From Marinobacter sp. LQ44 (GTDB taxonomy: Bacteria > Pseudomonadota > Gammaproteobacteria > Pseudomonadales > Oleiphilaceae), in NCBI RefSeq assembly GCF_001447155.2, contig NZ_CP014754.1:186001-250000 (forward strand): DNA of 64,000 bases, read 5' to 3'. Under the pieces are notes generated by a model. It saw only the letters and a list, made by a program, of their open reading frames with translations, had not been told where the DNA came from and did no database searches. Positions 17,950-26,445 of the stretch are shown one piece after another. The position numbers and the translations under genes were made by a program. The first letter of the stretch is position 1. Every line of letters begins with the position of its first letter.

Positions 17950-18903
17950 TCAGAGCCACTCAAGTGCCCGGCCGCTCCGACACCAGCGAGTGTTCTGGTA
18001 ATGAAGCTCAAAAAGGCGACGCTGATTCTGCGCCGTAGCCAGGTCACACAATTCAAACCGGACCCTGGCACCCGGCAGTTGTTGGGCCAGAAGGCCGCAA
18101 TCCATGGTGGGAACGACGCCGGGCTTCGGGTAGCCACCAATGGTCTGGCAATCGTTCAGCAAGACAATAGGTTGTCCATCACCGGGAATCTGGACGGCCC
18201 CCAGGGCGATGCCTTCGGAAATAATTCCGGGTGGCGGGGCGCTCAGGGGTGTTCCCGGGAGCCGAAAGCCCATGCGGTCGGATTGGTCACCAACAGTATA
18301 GCGGCTGGTTATTAGCCGGATGATATCCGCTCGCTGAAACTGAGGGTATTGATAGCCCGGAATCAGCCGGATAACCGCCTCTCCATCAAGGTCCGGGCGG
18401 TGTTGATCTGGTACTTTCCGCTCTGGCACTTGCCGCTCCGGCTGCAACGGTATCAATCGGTCTCCCGCCTTTACCGGAACCAGGCCCTCGAGCTTTTCCC
18501 GGACAACCACCGAACGGCTCCCGAATTGCTCCGGCGAATCCAGCCCACCCGCCATGGCCAGGTAGACAAGCCGATGGTGCTTTGAATGATCAATCGCCAG
18601 CTCTTCGCCGTCATTCAGGTTCAGGGTTTGCCATTGTTCAACGGGGTGTCCGTTTATCGTTACGCAGGTTGCGGCACCGGTGATGGCAATTTGAAGCGAG
18701 CCTCGGGCAATCCCATGGAAGCCTCCCATCACGATCTCCAGACAGGCCGCATTGCGAGGGTTGTCCAGCAGCTTGTTGGCCCAGGTATAGCTGATCAGGT
18801 CCAGCGCGCCGCCTGCCGCCAGCCCATGGTGGCGATAACCCCGGCGACCGCTGTCTTGAATGGTGCTTTGTACGCCGGGGCGGACGACTTCCAGAAAGCT
18901 CAT
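17950..18903 (-). CDS. pxpC: 5-oxoprolinase subunit PxpC (biotin-dependent carboxyltransferase family)
   Basis: 317 aa, close to E. coli YbgK (310). Typical start (FLEVVRPGVQSTIQDSGRRGYRHHGLAAGGALD), central GSRSVVVREKLEGL and C-terminal SEGIALGAVQIPGDGQPIVLLNDCQTIGGYPKPG. With PxpA and PxpB it forms ATP-dependent 5-oxoprolinase, converting the damage product 5-oxoproline to glutamate. Start ATG at 18903 overlaps the pxpB stop (ATGA). Confidence 0.93.
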   Translation of the reverse strand: MSFLEVVRPGVQSTIQDSGRRGYRHHGLAAGGALDLISYTWANKLLDNPRNAACLEIVMGGFHGIARGSLQIAITGAATCVTINGHPVEQWQTLNLNDGEELAIDHSKHHRLVYLAMAGGLDSPEQFGSRSVVVREKLEGLVPVKAGDRLIPLQPERQVPERKVPDQHRPDLDGEAVIRLIPGYQYPQFQRADIIRLITSRYTVGDQSDRMGFRLPGTPLSAPPPGIISEGIALGAVQIPGDGQPIVLLNDCQTIGGYPKPGVVPTMDCGLLAQQLPGARVRFELCDLATAQNQRRLFELHYQNTRWCRSGRALEWL

Positions 18904-19583
18904 GGGGTCAGCTCCCCGCCCGCGGCCAGAAACGCCTCCCGGCTTATGGCTTTGAATCTCACCCGGTCGCCGACCCTGAGCAGCGACAGGCTGTTTTGGT
19001 CGAACAAGGGAGTCGGGCACCGGCCAATCAATTGCCAGCCGCCAGGGGACGCCTGCGGGTATACGGCGGTCTGCCGGTTGGCTATGCCAACACTGCCAGC
19101 GGGCACCCGTTTTCGGGGACTGGCCTTTCGGGGCGCGGCGATGGTGGGGTCCACTTGCCCCATAAAGGCAAATCCGGGAGCAAACCCAAGGGCATGGACC
19201 CGGTACTCAACGGCGCTGTGTTTGCGGATGATGTCCTCGCACTCCAGGCCGCACTCTGAGGCCAGCCATTGCAGGTCAGGCCCGGTCTCGGTGCTGTAGT
19301 ATACCGGCAGCTCAACCAGTCGGTTCTCCAAATCCGGTGCGGGCTGGAGGGTGCCTTCGAAGGTAACCAGAGGCCTTAGCTCAGACACAGCCTGCCGAAA
19401 GTCGATCTTCAATGGATCGTAGACCACCATCAGCGTTGTATATGAGGGAACTATATCGACTAACCAGGGGGAACCGGCACTGCGAATGTTGTCGGCGAGT
19501 CCGGCGATGCGGGCAGGCAGGCTTTCCTCGATGGCCTCGGCCAGGGTGATCAGGATGGTATCTTCCGAAACCGCTTCAATCAT
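18900..19583 (-). CDS. pxpB: 5-oxoprolinase subunit PxpB (KipI family)
   Basis: 227 aa. KipI-type domain with YTTLMVVYDP and the signature HALGFAPGFAFMGQVDP, and the C-terminal GGWQLIGRCPTPLFD. Forms a complex with PxpC. It overlaps pxpA by 4 bp and pxpC by 4 bp, so the three are translationally coupled. B. subtilis KipI inhibits kinase KinA, but with adjacent pxpA and pxpC the oxoprolinase role is far more likely. Confidence 0.93.
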   Translation of the reverse strand: MIEAVSEDTILITLAEAIEESLPARIAGLADNIRSAGSPWLVDIVPSYTTLMVVYDPLKIDFRQAVSELRPLVTFEGTLQPAPDLENRLVELPVYYSTETGPDLQWLASECGLECEDIIRKHSAVEYRVHALGFAPGFAFMGQVDPTIAAPRKASPRKRVPAGSVGIANRQTAVYPQASPGGWQLIGRCPTPLFDQNSLSLLRVGDRVRFKAISREAFLAAGGELTP

Positions 19584-20320
19584 TGCCCGGGTTTGCCAAG
19601 AGCCTTGCGAATAGACTTGATCGCCTCAAGCGCGGCGTCGTTGTCGCCATGAACGCACAGGCTGTCTGCAGGAAGTTCAAGCCAGTTACCGGTGGCACTG
19701 AATACGCCACCTTTTTCGGCAAAGTACCGGGCCTGGCGCACAATGATTTCAGGGTCTTCATGCACCGCCCCAGCCTGGCGTCTGGACACCAGTTGGCCTT
19801 CGTCGTCGTAGGCTCGATCGGCAAAGGCTTCCAGCAGCAGGGGAACGCCGACATCGACGGCCATTTGTTGATGCTCCCGGTATTTCCGGGTGACCGGAAT
19901 CATCAGGGGCAGATCCTGCCGGAAGGTTCGGGTGGCAACCATGACCGCGTGCAACAGGGTTGGGTCCCGCATCATGTCGTTGTTCAAGGCGCCGTGGGGC
20001 TTCACGTAACTCAGGCTTAAACCTTCTTTACGACACATGCCCTCCAGGGCGCCCAACTGATACAGCAAAAGGGCTTCGATTTCTTCCGGGGTGTGGCGGA
20101 TAGACCGCCGGCCAAATCCGCTGAGGTCGTGGTACGAAGGGTGAGCGCCAATCTCCACATGGTAACGCGATGCCAGCGCCAGCGTGTTGCGGATGACCAT
20201 GGGGTCTGCGGCGTGGAACCCGCAGGCCACATTAGCCATGTCGATCAGGGGCATGACCAGATCGTCCTGACCCATCTGCCAGGCGCCGTAACTCTCGCCG
20301 AGATCGCAATTCAGTTTCAT
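19580..20320 (-). CDS. pxpA: 5-oxoprolinase subunit PxpA (LamB/YcsF family)
   Basis: 246 aa. Family signatures LNCDLGESYGAW, ANVACGFHAADP, EIGAHPSYHDLSGFGRR and YVKPHGALNND line the predicted active site. PxpA completes the PxpABC enzyme. It starts 15 bp after the hemH stop and probably belongs to the DUF442-hemH-pxpABC transcript. Confidence 0.95.
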   Translation of the reverse strand: MKLNCDLGESYGAWQMGQDDLVMPLIDMANVACGFHAADPMVIRNTLALASRYHVEIGAHPSYHDLSGFGRRSIRHTPEEIEALLLYQLGALEGMCRKEGLSLSYVKPHGALNNDMMRDPTLLHAVMVATRTFRQDLPLMIPVTRKYREHQQMAVDVGVPLLLEAFADRAYDDEGQLVSRRQAGAVHEDPEIIVRQARYFAEKGGVFSATGNWLELPADSLCVHGDNDAALEAIKSIRKALGKPGQ

Positions 20321-20335
20321 AGCGTACCGGTCGTC

Positions 20336-21448
20336 TCAGATATCCGTCCGGCCGGGAAACGTCGCCTGTTTCCAGGCTTCTGCGCATTTCTGCCTGGCAG
20401 CCAGATTGTTCGGGCTGTTGTCAGGCACGGCCCACCCTTTCAGGTTGTCTTCCACCAGTTGCACCAATGCGTCGATATGGCCGGGTGTGGCGTTCAGGCA
20501 AGGGATGTAGCCAAAGCCTTCACCGCCGGACTCCATGAAGTATTCCCGGTTCTCTTCGTTGATCTCCTCGATGGTTTCGAGACAGTCCGAAGAGAACCCC
20601 GGGCAGAAGACATCTACAGATTTTACACCTTTTTCCGGTAGGGATTTAAGGGTTTCGTCGGTGTAGGGCTGCAGCCATTCTTCCCGCCCAAAGCGCGATT
20701 GGAAGGTCGTCAGGTAGTCGTCCTGGCCAAGGCCAAGCCGTTCGGCCAGCAAGCGCGAGGTTTTATGGCATTTACAGTGATAAGGATCGCCCTTGAGCAG
20801 GTATTTCAGGGGGACGCCATGGTACGACAGGATGAGTTTTTTATGCCGGCCATGATTGGCCCAGTGCGCCTCAATATGGCGTGCCATGGCCTCAATGTAG
20901 GGTGGGTAGTCGTGATAGTGAGACACAAACCGGAAATCCGGCAGCCAGCGGCGGCGGGTAAAGTCCGCGGAGATGGCATCAAAGGTAGACGCCGTGGTGG
21001 ATGCCGAATACTGGGGGTACAGCGGCAGGACAAGCAGCTTGCGAACACCTTGTTGCTGCATGTCTTCCAATACCCGGGAAATTGACGGGTTGCCGTAGCG
21101 CATGGCAAAACCCACCACCACGTTGCTGCCATACTTTTTCTTCAGCGCTTCCCGAATGCCTTCCGCCTGTTTGGCCGTGTGTATCAGCAGGGGAGAGCCC
21201 TCTGGTTGCCAGACACTGGCATAGGCCTGGGCGCTCTTCCTTGGCCGTATTCTCAGGATGATGCCATGGAGGATCAACCACCAGATGGGGCGGGGTACTT
21301 CTACCACCCTTGGGTCCCACAGGAATTCGGCAAGATACTTTCTCAGTGCTGGTGTGGTGGGAGCGTCTGGTGTGCCAAGGTTGGTCACAAGTACCCCCAG
21401 GCGTTCAGGCTCGTTATGGCTGAACTGATCCGTCCCTTTATATGGCAT
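20336..21448 (-). CDS. hemH: Ferrochelatase HemH
   Basis: 370 aa. Inserts Fe2+ into protoporphyrin IX, the last step of heme b synthesis. VLVTNLGTPDAP at the N-terminus, YPQYSASTTAS in the middle, the catalytic His in LILSYHGVPLKYL, and the FCPGFSSDCLETIEEI region with the conserved acidic residues are present. CHCK-like cysteines (YHCKCHKT) and the C-terminal PCLN resemble [2Fe-2S]-type ferrochelatase ligands, but I cannot confirm a cluster. It sits between the DUF442 gene (23 bp) and pxpA (15 bp). Confidence 0.95.
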   Translation of the reverse strand: MPYKGTDQFSHNEPERLGVLVTNLGTPDAPTTPALRKYLAEFLWDPRVVEVPRPIWWLILHGIILRIRPRKSAQAYASVWQPEGSPLLIHTAKQAEGIREALKKKYGSNVVVGFAMRYGNPSISRVLEDMQQQGVRKLLVLPLYPQYSASTTASTFDAISADFTRRRWLPDFRFVSHYHDYPPYIEAMARHIEAHWANHGRHKKLILSYHGVPLKYLLKGDPYHCKCHKTSRLLAERLGLGQDDYLTTFQSRFGREEWLQPYTDETLKSLPEKGVKSVDVFCPGFSSDCLETIEEINEENREYFMESGGEGFGYIPCLNATPGHIDALVQLVEDNLKGWAVPDNSPNNLAARQKCAEAWKQATFPGRTDI

Positions 21449-21471
21449 TGATGCTATCCGATGGTGGTGGG

Positions 21472-21900
21472 TTAATGCTTGCCAGCCTGCTGTGCCAGTC
21501 GCGGTATAAGGCCCGTGATGTCATATCCGGCGCGATGAGCTTTGGACAGAATCTCCTCCGGCTGGGTTTCCCGTGCGGCACTGAGGGCCCACAGCACGGT
21601 ACAGCGGGTTCCAGACCGACAGAAGGCCAGTACGGGTTTCTCGGCATTCCGGATCATCGGCGCAAACCGGTCAACGTCTTGATCGGTGATATTGCCAGAC
21701 TCCACCGGAAGAAATACCCACTCCAGGCCATGTTCCTGCGCCGCCGCTTCGATGTCTGCCATGGCGGGTTGGCCGGGCTCTTCACGGTCAGGGCGATTTG
21801 CAACCAGGGTCCGGAAGCCGAGCCTGGCAATTTCGGCAACATCCTGAACCGAAATCTGGGGGGCTACCGATAGGGTTTCATCAATCTTTCTGATATCCAC
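21472..21900 (-). CDS. DUF442 / TIGR01244-type sulfurtransferase-phosphatase-like protein
   Basis: 142 aa with a dual-specificity-phosphatase-like fold. It has LGFRTLVANRPDREEPGQP, GLEWVFLPVESGNIT and the CX5R-like loop AFCRSGTRCTVLWAL. The family is often fused to or beside Blh/ETHE1 persulfide dioxygenases and is tied to H2S detoxification. Here it precedes hemH in an apparent operon and lies 90 bp from two YeeE/YedE transporter genes on the same strand, which fits sulfide or persulfide handling. Its exact reaction is not established. Confidence 0.8.
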   Translation of the reverse strand: MDIRKIDETLSVAPQISVQDVAEIARLGFRTLVANRPDREEPGQPAMADIEAAAQEHGLEWVFLPVESGNITDQDVDRFAPMIRNAEKPVLAFCRSGTRCTVLWALSAARETQPEEILSKAHRAGYDITGLIPRLAQQAGKH

Positions 21901-21937
21901 TTAGGGCTCCAATGGTTGATGGCCGGGAATTTAACGA

Positions 21938-21955
21938 CGGGCCCCTGGGGGCCCG
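21938..21955. terminator. GC-rich hairpin between YeeE gene and DUF442 gene
   Basis: CGGGCCC / GGGCCCG, 7-bp stem with a 4-nt loop, 35 bp after the second YeeE/YedE stop. There is no clear T-tract, so its role in termination is uncertain. Confidence 0.35.
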
Positions 21956-21990
21956 GCACAATGCTTTGATCGGGTCGTGTCGCTCAGGGG

Positions 21991-22428
21991 TTAGGCGTTA
22001 TGACCGGATGATGCCCGTATACGCTCAGCAATTTCAAACAGAATCATACCTGTGACCATCGATGCAACAAAGACCACACCTTTGATTTCCCCAGCACCAA
22101 AGGCAACCAAAGCCGGCCCCGGGCAGAACCCGGCAATACCCCAGCCGACCCCAAACATCATACTACCGACGATCAGCCGTTTATCGATCTGGGTGTTGGT
22201 GGGGAGCTTTATGTTGAAGCCCAGGAATGACAATGTGCGTCTGCGGGCGATGGTGAAGGCTACCAGCCCAACAATAACCGCACCGCCCATGACAAAGGCC
22301 AGGGAGGGGTCCCAGGCGCCGGCGATATCCAGAAATCCGAGGACTTTTTCCGGGTTGGCCATACCGGAAACAATCAGACCAAGACCAAAAATCAGGCCGG
22401 CAAACAGGGAAGCAATATGATATTTCAT
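21991..22428 (-). CDS. YeeE/YedE half-transporter, second subunit (PmpB-like)
   Basis: About 145 aa with 4 predicted transmembrane helices. Signature ASLFAGLIFGLGLIVSGMANPEKVLGFLD and the conserved Cys in GVGWGIAGFCPGPALVAFG, which lines the path in the thiosulfate transporter TsuA. ATG 22428 has GGAG upstream, overlapping the end of the previous gene; an in-frame TTG five codons earlier is less likely. Paired with the next gene it would equal one full-length YeeE channel importing a reduced sulfur species. Confidence 0.88.
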   Translation of the reverse strand: MKYHIASLFAGLIFGLGLIVSGMANPEKVLGFLDIAGAWDPSLAFVMGGAVIVGLVAFTIARRRTLSFLGFNIKLPTNTQIDKRLIVGSMMFGVGWGIAGFCPGPALVAFGAGEIKGVVFVASMVTGMILFEIAERIRASSGHNA

Positions 22429-22432
22429 AGCT

Positions 22433-22870
22433 TCAGGCTCCAATCAGGTGACGGATAACATAAACGGTCACGAACCCCATGCCCATAAAACTGAGGGTGG
22501 CCACCAGGGAACGAACAGACAGCCGGGACAAACCGCAAACCCCATGACCGCTGGTACAGCCGGACGCATAGCGTGTTCCAATGCCCACCAGCAGGCCGGC
22601 GACAATCAGGGCAGGGTAACCGGCGTTGATTTCGATAGGTGGTAACTGGCCTGCCAGTGTCCAAAGCGCTGGCGCCCCAATCAGCCCGGCAAGAAAGGCA
22701 ATTCGCCACAGAATGTCGCTTCTGGTGGGGGTAAGCAAACCGCCGAGTATGCCGCTGATGCCGGCAATGCGGCCGTTCAGAAGCAGGAAGCTGGCGGCGG
22801 CCAGCCCAATCAGAATACCGCCAGTCAGTGCAGTGCCAGGGGTAAACTGGCTCCAGGCAATCTCAATCAT
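22433..22870 (-). CDS. YeeE/YedE half-transporter, first subunit (PmpA-like)
   Basis: 145 aa, 4 predicted transmembrane helices. The family motif ASGCTSGHGVCGLSRLS carries the two conserved cysteines. The stop is 4 bp before the partner's ATG. Both halves together probably form a thiosulfate or persulfide transporter, which fits the sulfurtransferase-like gene downstream. The leader contains an ATAAGCTTAT palindrome and an upstream intrinsic terminator. Confidence 0.88.
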   Translation of the reverse strand: MIEIAWSQFTPGTALTGGILIGLAAASFLLLNGRIAGISGILGGLLTPTRSDILWRIAFLAGLIGAPALWTLAGQLPPIEINAGYPALIVAGLLVGIGTRYASGCTSGHGVCGLSRLSVRSLVATLSFMGMGFVTVYVIRHLIGA

Positions 22871-22898
22871 TTACGTGCTCCAGGTTTTGCTTTGAGGA

Positions 22899-22908
22899 AT
22901 AAGCTTAT
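22899..22908. promoter_or_regulatory. ATAAGCTTAT palindrome upstream of the YeeE pair
   Basis: Perfect 10-bp palindrome in an AT-rich stretch 29-38 bp before the start codon. AT-rich palindromes are used by BigR-type sulfide sensors, but no bigR gene is in the window. Confidence 0.3.
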
Positions 22909-22929
22909 AAGTATGGGCGATAATACCAG

Positions 22930-22957
22930 AAAAAAAGCCCGGCAAGGAATGCCGGGC
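22930..22957 (-). terminator. Strong intrinsic terminator in the leader of the YeeE pair
   Basis: On the minus strand GCCCGGC-ATTCCTT-GCCGGGC is followed by seven Ts. No minus-strand gene precedes it before the plus-strand phasin gene, so it either ends a small RNA or attenuates the YeeE transcript. The 353-bp region 22871-23223 holds no convincing protein gene. Confidence 0.75.
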
Positions 22958-23223
22958 AGAGGCGTGCGAGTAGTATCCATGAAAGACTTCCAGACAAACC
23001 GACATCAACTGGGATGCCGGTAACGGGAAGTATTGACCATGATGTGAGCAGTTCAAGTGAGAGTGGCTTTCGTTTGAAAACATTTTTTCATATGCCTTGA
23101 GTGTTTATACTGCGCCCCTTTGTTATGCGGGTTTCAGGGAGGTGCCGATGACCACTGAAATCCCCGGATGGCTGTAATACAATGGGAACTTGACCGTTCC
23201 CGCTTTGTTGCCAAGAGGTATTC

Positions 23224-23643
23224 ATGTCAGACCACGACGATAAAAACCCGGAAAATGATCCGCAGCTGGCGGACAAGATAAAGGATTCCGCCCGCCAGAT
23301 CTGGCTCGCGGGCCTGGGTGCGTACACCAAGGCAGAGGAAGACGCGGGCAAGTTTTTCGAGCGCCTGGTTCAGGAAGGCGAACAACTGGAGACCAGAACC
23401 CGGGGTGTGGTGGAAAAGCAGATCAAGACGGTGGAAGGTCGCGTTGGCGAGGTCAAGGAAAAGGCGACCGGAACCTGGGATAAGCTTGAGCACATGTTTG
23501 ACCAGCGCGTATCTGGTGCGTTGCGGCGCCTTGGTATCCACCGGCGGGAGGAAATCGAGGCCATGGAGCGCAGAATACAAGCCCTGGAAAGCGAATTGGC
23601 CAGATTGCGGGGCGATTCACCAGTCTCGGATGAAGAAGAATAA
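23224..23643 (+). CDS. Phasin family protein (PHA granule-associated)
   Basis: 139 aa. The sequence SARQIWLAGLGAYTKAEEDAGKFFERLVQEGE is the core of PhaF/PhaI-type phasins, followed by a long amphipathic helix and a C-terminal coiled coil (MERRIQALESELARLR). It lacks the Lys/Ala-rich DNA-binding tail of PhaF. Phasins coat polyhydroxyalkanoate granules. A possible plus-strand promoter (TATACT near 23106) lies upstream. Convergent with a PhaD-like regulator gene; no PHA synthase is in the window. Confidence 0.85.
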   Translation: MSDHDDKNPENDPQLADKIKDSARQIWLAGLGAYTKAEEDAGKFFERLVQEGEQLETRTRGVVEKQIKTVEGRVGEVKEKATGTWDKLEHMFDQRVSGALRRLGIHRREEIEAMERRIQALESELARLRGDSPVSDEEE

Positions 23644-23646
23644 CCC

Positions 23647-24276
23647 TCAAAGGTAGCTGTGGCTGGTCAGCTGAATCTCTTGCTGCTCCTGTTCCGCCAG
23701 GTACGGGAGAATCAGGTGCAGCATTTGATACACCCCCTTACCAGGATCTACCGATTCCCGGTCATCCAGATGGGACAGCGTGTCAAAGCTGCTCCAATAG
23801 CAGGCCGTCAGGGTGAGCTGTTCGCACAGTGAGAGCAGCTCGTCCTCACCGATGCTCATTACCCCCTGGCTTTGAAAGCTCTGGCACAGAACCCGAAAAG
23901 CATTTTTCTTCTTCGCCAGAATCCGTTTAAACCGCACTTGCAGCTGGCTGTAGCGGGACAGTACGTTTACCAGGTCCTGGTACAGAAAACGGTAGCGGGC
24001 AACAGCCTCGAACAGCAAATGCAGGAAAAAGCTGAACTGGTCGAGTGAAATATCGGCGTCGTCCGGCACTCCGAGCAAATCCACCATTTCCGCTTCAAAG
24101 CTCTGGAACAGCTCGTCGACAATGTCGCTTTTACTTTTGAAGTGGTAATAGAGGTTGCCCGGACTGATGTCCAGCTCATCGGAGATCAGCAGGGTAGTGA
24201 CATTGGGCTCGCCCAGGCTGTTGAACAACGCCAGGCTGGTGCCGAGAATCCGGTCCCTGGTTTTGATTTTTTTCAT
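23647..24276 (-). CDS. TetR-family regulator, PhaD-like
   Basis: 209 aa. N-terminal helix-turn-helix (RDRILGTSLALFNSLGEPNV, ELDISPGNLYYHFKSKSDIV) closely resembles Pseudomonas PhaD, which activates PHA genes including phasins. The C-terminal ligand domain is typical of that group. Convergent with the phasin gene (3 bp apart) and 18 bp after xthA. Confidence 0.8.
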   Translation of the reverse strand: MKKIKTRDRILGTSLALFNSLGEPNVTTLLISDELDISPGNLYYHFKSKSDIVDELFQSFEAEMVDLLGVPDDADISLDQFSFFLHLLFEAVARYRFLYQDLVNVLSRYSQLQVRFKRILAKKKNAFRVLCQSFQSQGVMSIGEDELLSLCEQLTLTACYWSSFDTLSHLDDRESVDPGKGVYQMLHLILPYLAEQEQQEIQLTSHSYL

Positions 24277-24294
24277 AAGCGCCGAATCAATTCC

Positions 24295-25107
24295 TCAGAG
24301 GTCAAACCGCGCCCATACCGGACAGTGGTCTGAGGGCCGTTCCATACCTCGTACGTCATAAGATACACCGGCTTCTGTGGCTTTGGGCAGCAGGCTGTCG
24401 CTGGCCATAATCAGGTCAATGCGCAGGCCCCGTTTCGGTTCCCGTTCAAAGCCCTTGCTGCGGTAGTCAAACCAGCTGAAGGTATTGGCCTCGTCCGGGT
24501 GCAGGTGCCGGAAGACGTCGGTAAAGCCCCGGCTCTCAACCTGGGCAAGCCATTCGCGTTCCTCTGGCAAAAAGCTGCATTTCCCGGTGCGCAGCCAGCG
24601 CTTGGCGTTATCCGGTCCAATGCCGATGTCTTTGTCGGTGGGGGATATGTTCATGTCGCCCATGACAATCACATGGCCGGGTTGGCTTTTCAAGTGGTCC
24701 AGATAGGCCATCAAGTCTTGGTAAAACTTCTGCTTGGCGGGGAATTTTACCGGATGATCCCGGCTCTCGCCCTGGGGAAAATAGCCGTTGATCACTGTGA
24801 GCGGCTCTCCGTTCACGGTAAAACGACCGGTTATAAGGCGGCGCTGGGCATCGTCGTCATCGGTGCTGTATCCCTTCTGGACCGACTCGGGCTCGGCCCG
24901 GGAGAGCAAGGCGACACCATAATGGGTTTTCTGGCCATGGAAGTGAACGTGGTAGCCAAGCTCGCGGATGGCATCTACCGGGAATTCGTTGTCGGTGACC
25001 TTGGTTTCCTGAAGCCCGATGATATCCGGGTTAAGTTGCTCTATCACGGCTTCAAGCTGGTGCAGACGGGTGCGGATACTGTTGACGTTAAACGACACAA
25101 ACATCAT
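24295..25107 (-). CDS. xthA: Exodeoxyribonuclease III
   Basis: About 270 aa (E. coli 268). AP endonuclease and 3'-5' exonuclease of base-excision repair. FVSFNVNSIRTR, the metal-ligand Glu in GLQETKV, GYFPQGESRDHP, MGDMNISPTD, TGKCSFLPEEREW and the catalytic SDHCPVWA are all present. I chose the ATG at 25107, following GGAG; longer in-frame starts are not supported by homology. Confidence 0.96.
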   Translation of the reverse strand: MMFVSFNVNSIRTRLHQLEAVIEQLNPDIIGLQETKVTDNEFPVDAIRELGYHVHFHGQKTHYGVALLSRAEPESVQKGYSTDDDDAQRRLITGRFTVNGEPLTVINGYFPQGESRDHPVKFPAKQKFYQDLMAYLDHLKSQPGHVIVMGDMNISPTDKDIGIGPDNAKRWLRTGKCSFLPEEREWLAQVESRGFTDVFRHLHPDEANTFSWFDYRSKGFEREPKRGLRIDLIMASDSLLPKATEAGVSYDVRGMERPSDHCPVWARFDL

Positions 25108-25186
25108 GGGGGTGGAGTCTCCGGTACGTTTTGCCCGTGAGTTTACCACACAGTGGCCGGTTATCTGTTTGGCGGCCGGGCCGGGT

Positions 25187-25924
25187 TCAGGGTGTCAGTT
25201 CACAATCCGGATACTGTTCCACCTCGTAGTGAATGTGCGCCGTGAAATTGGCATCTGCGTTTTCACGAATGTTGGTCAGGCCAAGATATTCGGACAGTGC
25301 GCCTTCGTTGTTGTAGCCGAGGACAATCGGGTCAACCAGGAACCGGAGCACCAGGCTGGTGGGGCGAATACGAAGAACAACATCGGAGTTAAGTTGGTTA
25401 TTGCTGGTGGGTTCCAGTACAAAGCCATAATGCTCGCCCCGAGTAGGGCCCAGGAAGCGAAACTCCACCGACTCTCCCCGGGTAACTTTGCCCCAGTTGG
25501 CGCGGACCAGATGATCAAAACCGGCATCCACTACTAACCGGTCATCGAAGCTTACCCCGTACCTCTCAACCTCGCCGGCCGGGGTCTGCCATTGGATGGA
25601 CAGGCGGTCTGGCTCTGGATAGGTGATTTTTAGCATCTCGTTGAAGTCGGGTTGCTGAAAATCCACGCTCGGGCGGAGCGCAGAGTCCTCATAGCGCATC
25701 TGTTTGGTTGCGAATGGGTCCTTGCCTGGTTGCTTTCGGTAGTTCACGGAGTGGCTTTGGGGTTCGAAGACGCCTTCCGCACAATGTCCATCAACCCGAT
25801 GGGCTTCCTGGTACAACAGCGTGCCTCCGCTATTCTTGGCGGTGCCGGTGAACACAAACTGATTGGCGTTAACGGGCAGGGCCAACGTGGTCAGGGCGCT
25901 GAAGGCAATGAGTGAGCGGATCAT
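25187..25924 (-). CDS. Periplasmic hypothetical protein at the end of the lipid operon
   Basis: 245 aa with a clear signal peptide (MIRSLIAFSALTTLALPVNA, cleavage near residue 20). The mature part is beta-rich with two cysteines that could form a disulfide (VDGHCAEG; PDCELTP). The start overlaps the DUF2878 gene by 4 bp, so it is the last member of the desaturase-cfa operon. The family is not recognised; a role in envelope lipid handling is inferred from position only. Confidence 0.75.
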   Translation of the reverse strand: MIRSLIAFSALTTLALPVNANQFVFTGTAKNSGGTLLYQEAHRVDGHCAEGVFEPQSHSVNYRKQPGKDPFATKQMRYEDSALRPSVDFQQPDFNEMLKITYPEPDRLSIQWQTPAGEVERYGVSFDDRLVVDAGFDHLVRANWGKVTRGESVEFRFLGPTRGEHYGFVLEPTSNNQLNSDVVLRIRPTSLVLRFLVDPIVLGYNNEGALSEYLGLTNIRENADANFTAHIHYEVEQYPDCELTP

Positions 25925-26445
25925 GGCTGCAACTCCGAATACAGGGTCTTCCTAACATACAGCAGCAACGGGAATAACAGGAACCACCCCAACGCCATGG
26001 CGGCCAGAGAAACGCTGGGGTTTGGTAAGGTGACAACGCCAAGCTTGCTGGCGGACCAGTAGGCGAAGGGCCCGCCAACGGGTGCGAACACAAAGGGCAG
26101 CCATTTCCGCTGTGCGATCCAGCCCAGAGAATGGCAAAGGGTGGTCATAAAGATAGCCCAGATTGCGACAAGCCAGGGGGGGGCAACCAGCACATTGTCT
26201 GCACCGCTGATACCCAGCACTCCGGTTCGGAACCAGAGAGTGTCCATCAGGCTGCCAAGCACCACTCCGAACCCGATGAACTGGAGCTCGGTAAACCGCC
26301 TCTGGCTGACCAGCGCAAAATGCACTATCAGAAACAACAGCACCAGCCCGGCGGCGGCCAGGCCAGGAAACACAACGCACATCAGCCAGCCGGCCTGGAA
26401 CAGAACGAAGTTCAGGATATTGCGGGTGGTGTCTGAGGCAATCAT
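25921..26445 (-). CDS. DUF2878 family membrane protein
   Basis: About 174 aa with 5-6 predicted transmembrane helices. NFVLFQAGWLMCVVFPGLAA and GFGVVLGSLMDTLWFRTGVL are typical of DUF2878. ATG 26445 overlaps the cfa stop (ATGA); longer in-frame starts lie within cfa. DUF2878 genes are often found with cfa/DUF1365/amine-oxidase clusters; function unknown. Confidence 0.85.
   Translation of the reverse strand: MIASDTTRNILNFVLFQAGWLMCVVFPGLAAAGLVLLFLIVHFALVSQRRFTELQFIGFGVVLGSLMDTLWFRTGVLGISGADNVLVAPPWLVAIWAIFMTTLCHSLGWIAQRKWLPFVFAPVGGPFAYWSASKLGVVTLPNPSVSLAAMALGWFLLFPLLLYVRKTLYSELQP

Noticed and set aside
22871..23083. 70-codon minus-strand frame upstream of the YeeE pair
   Set aside because: It spans the strong intrinsic terminator, which would stop its own mRNA, and has no binding site.
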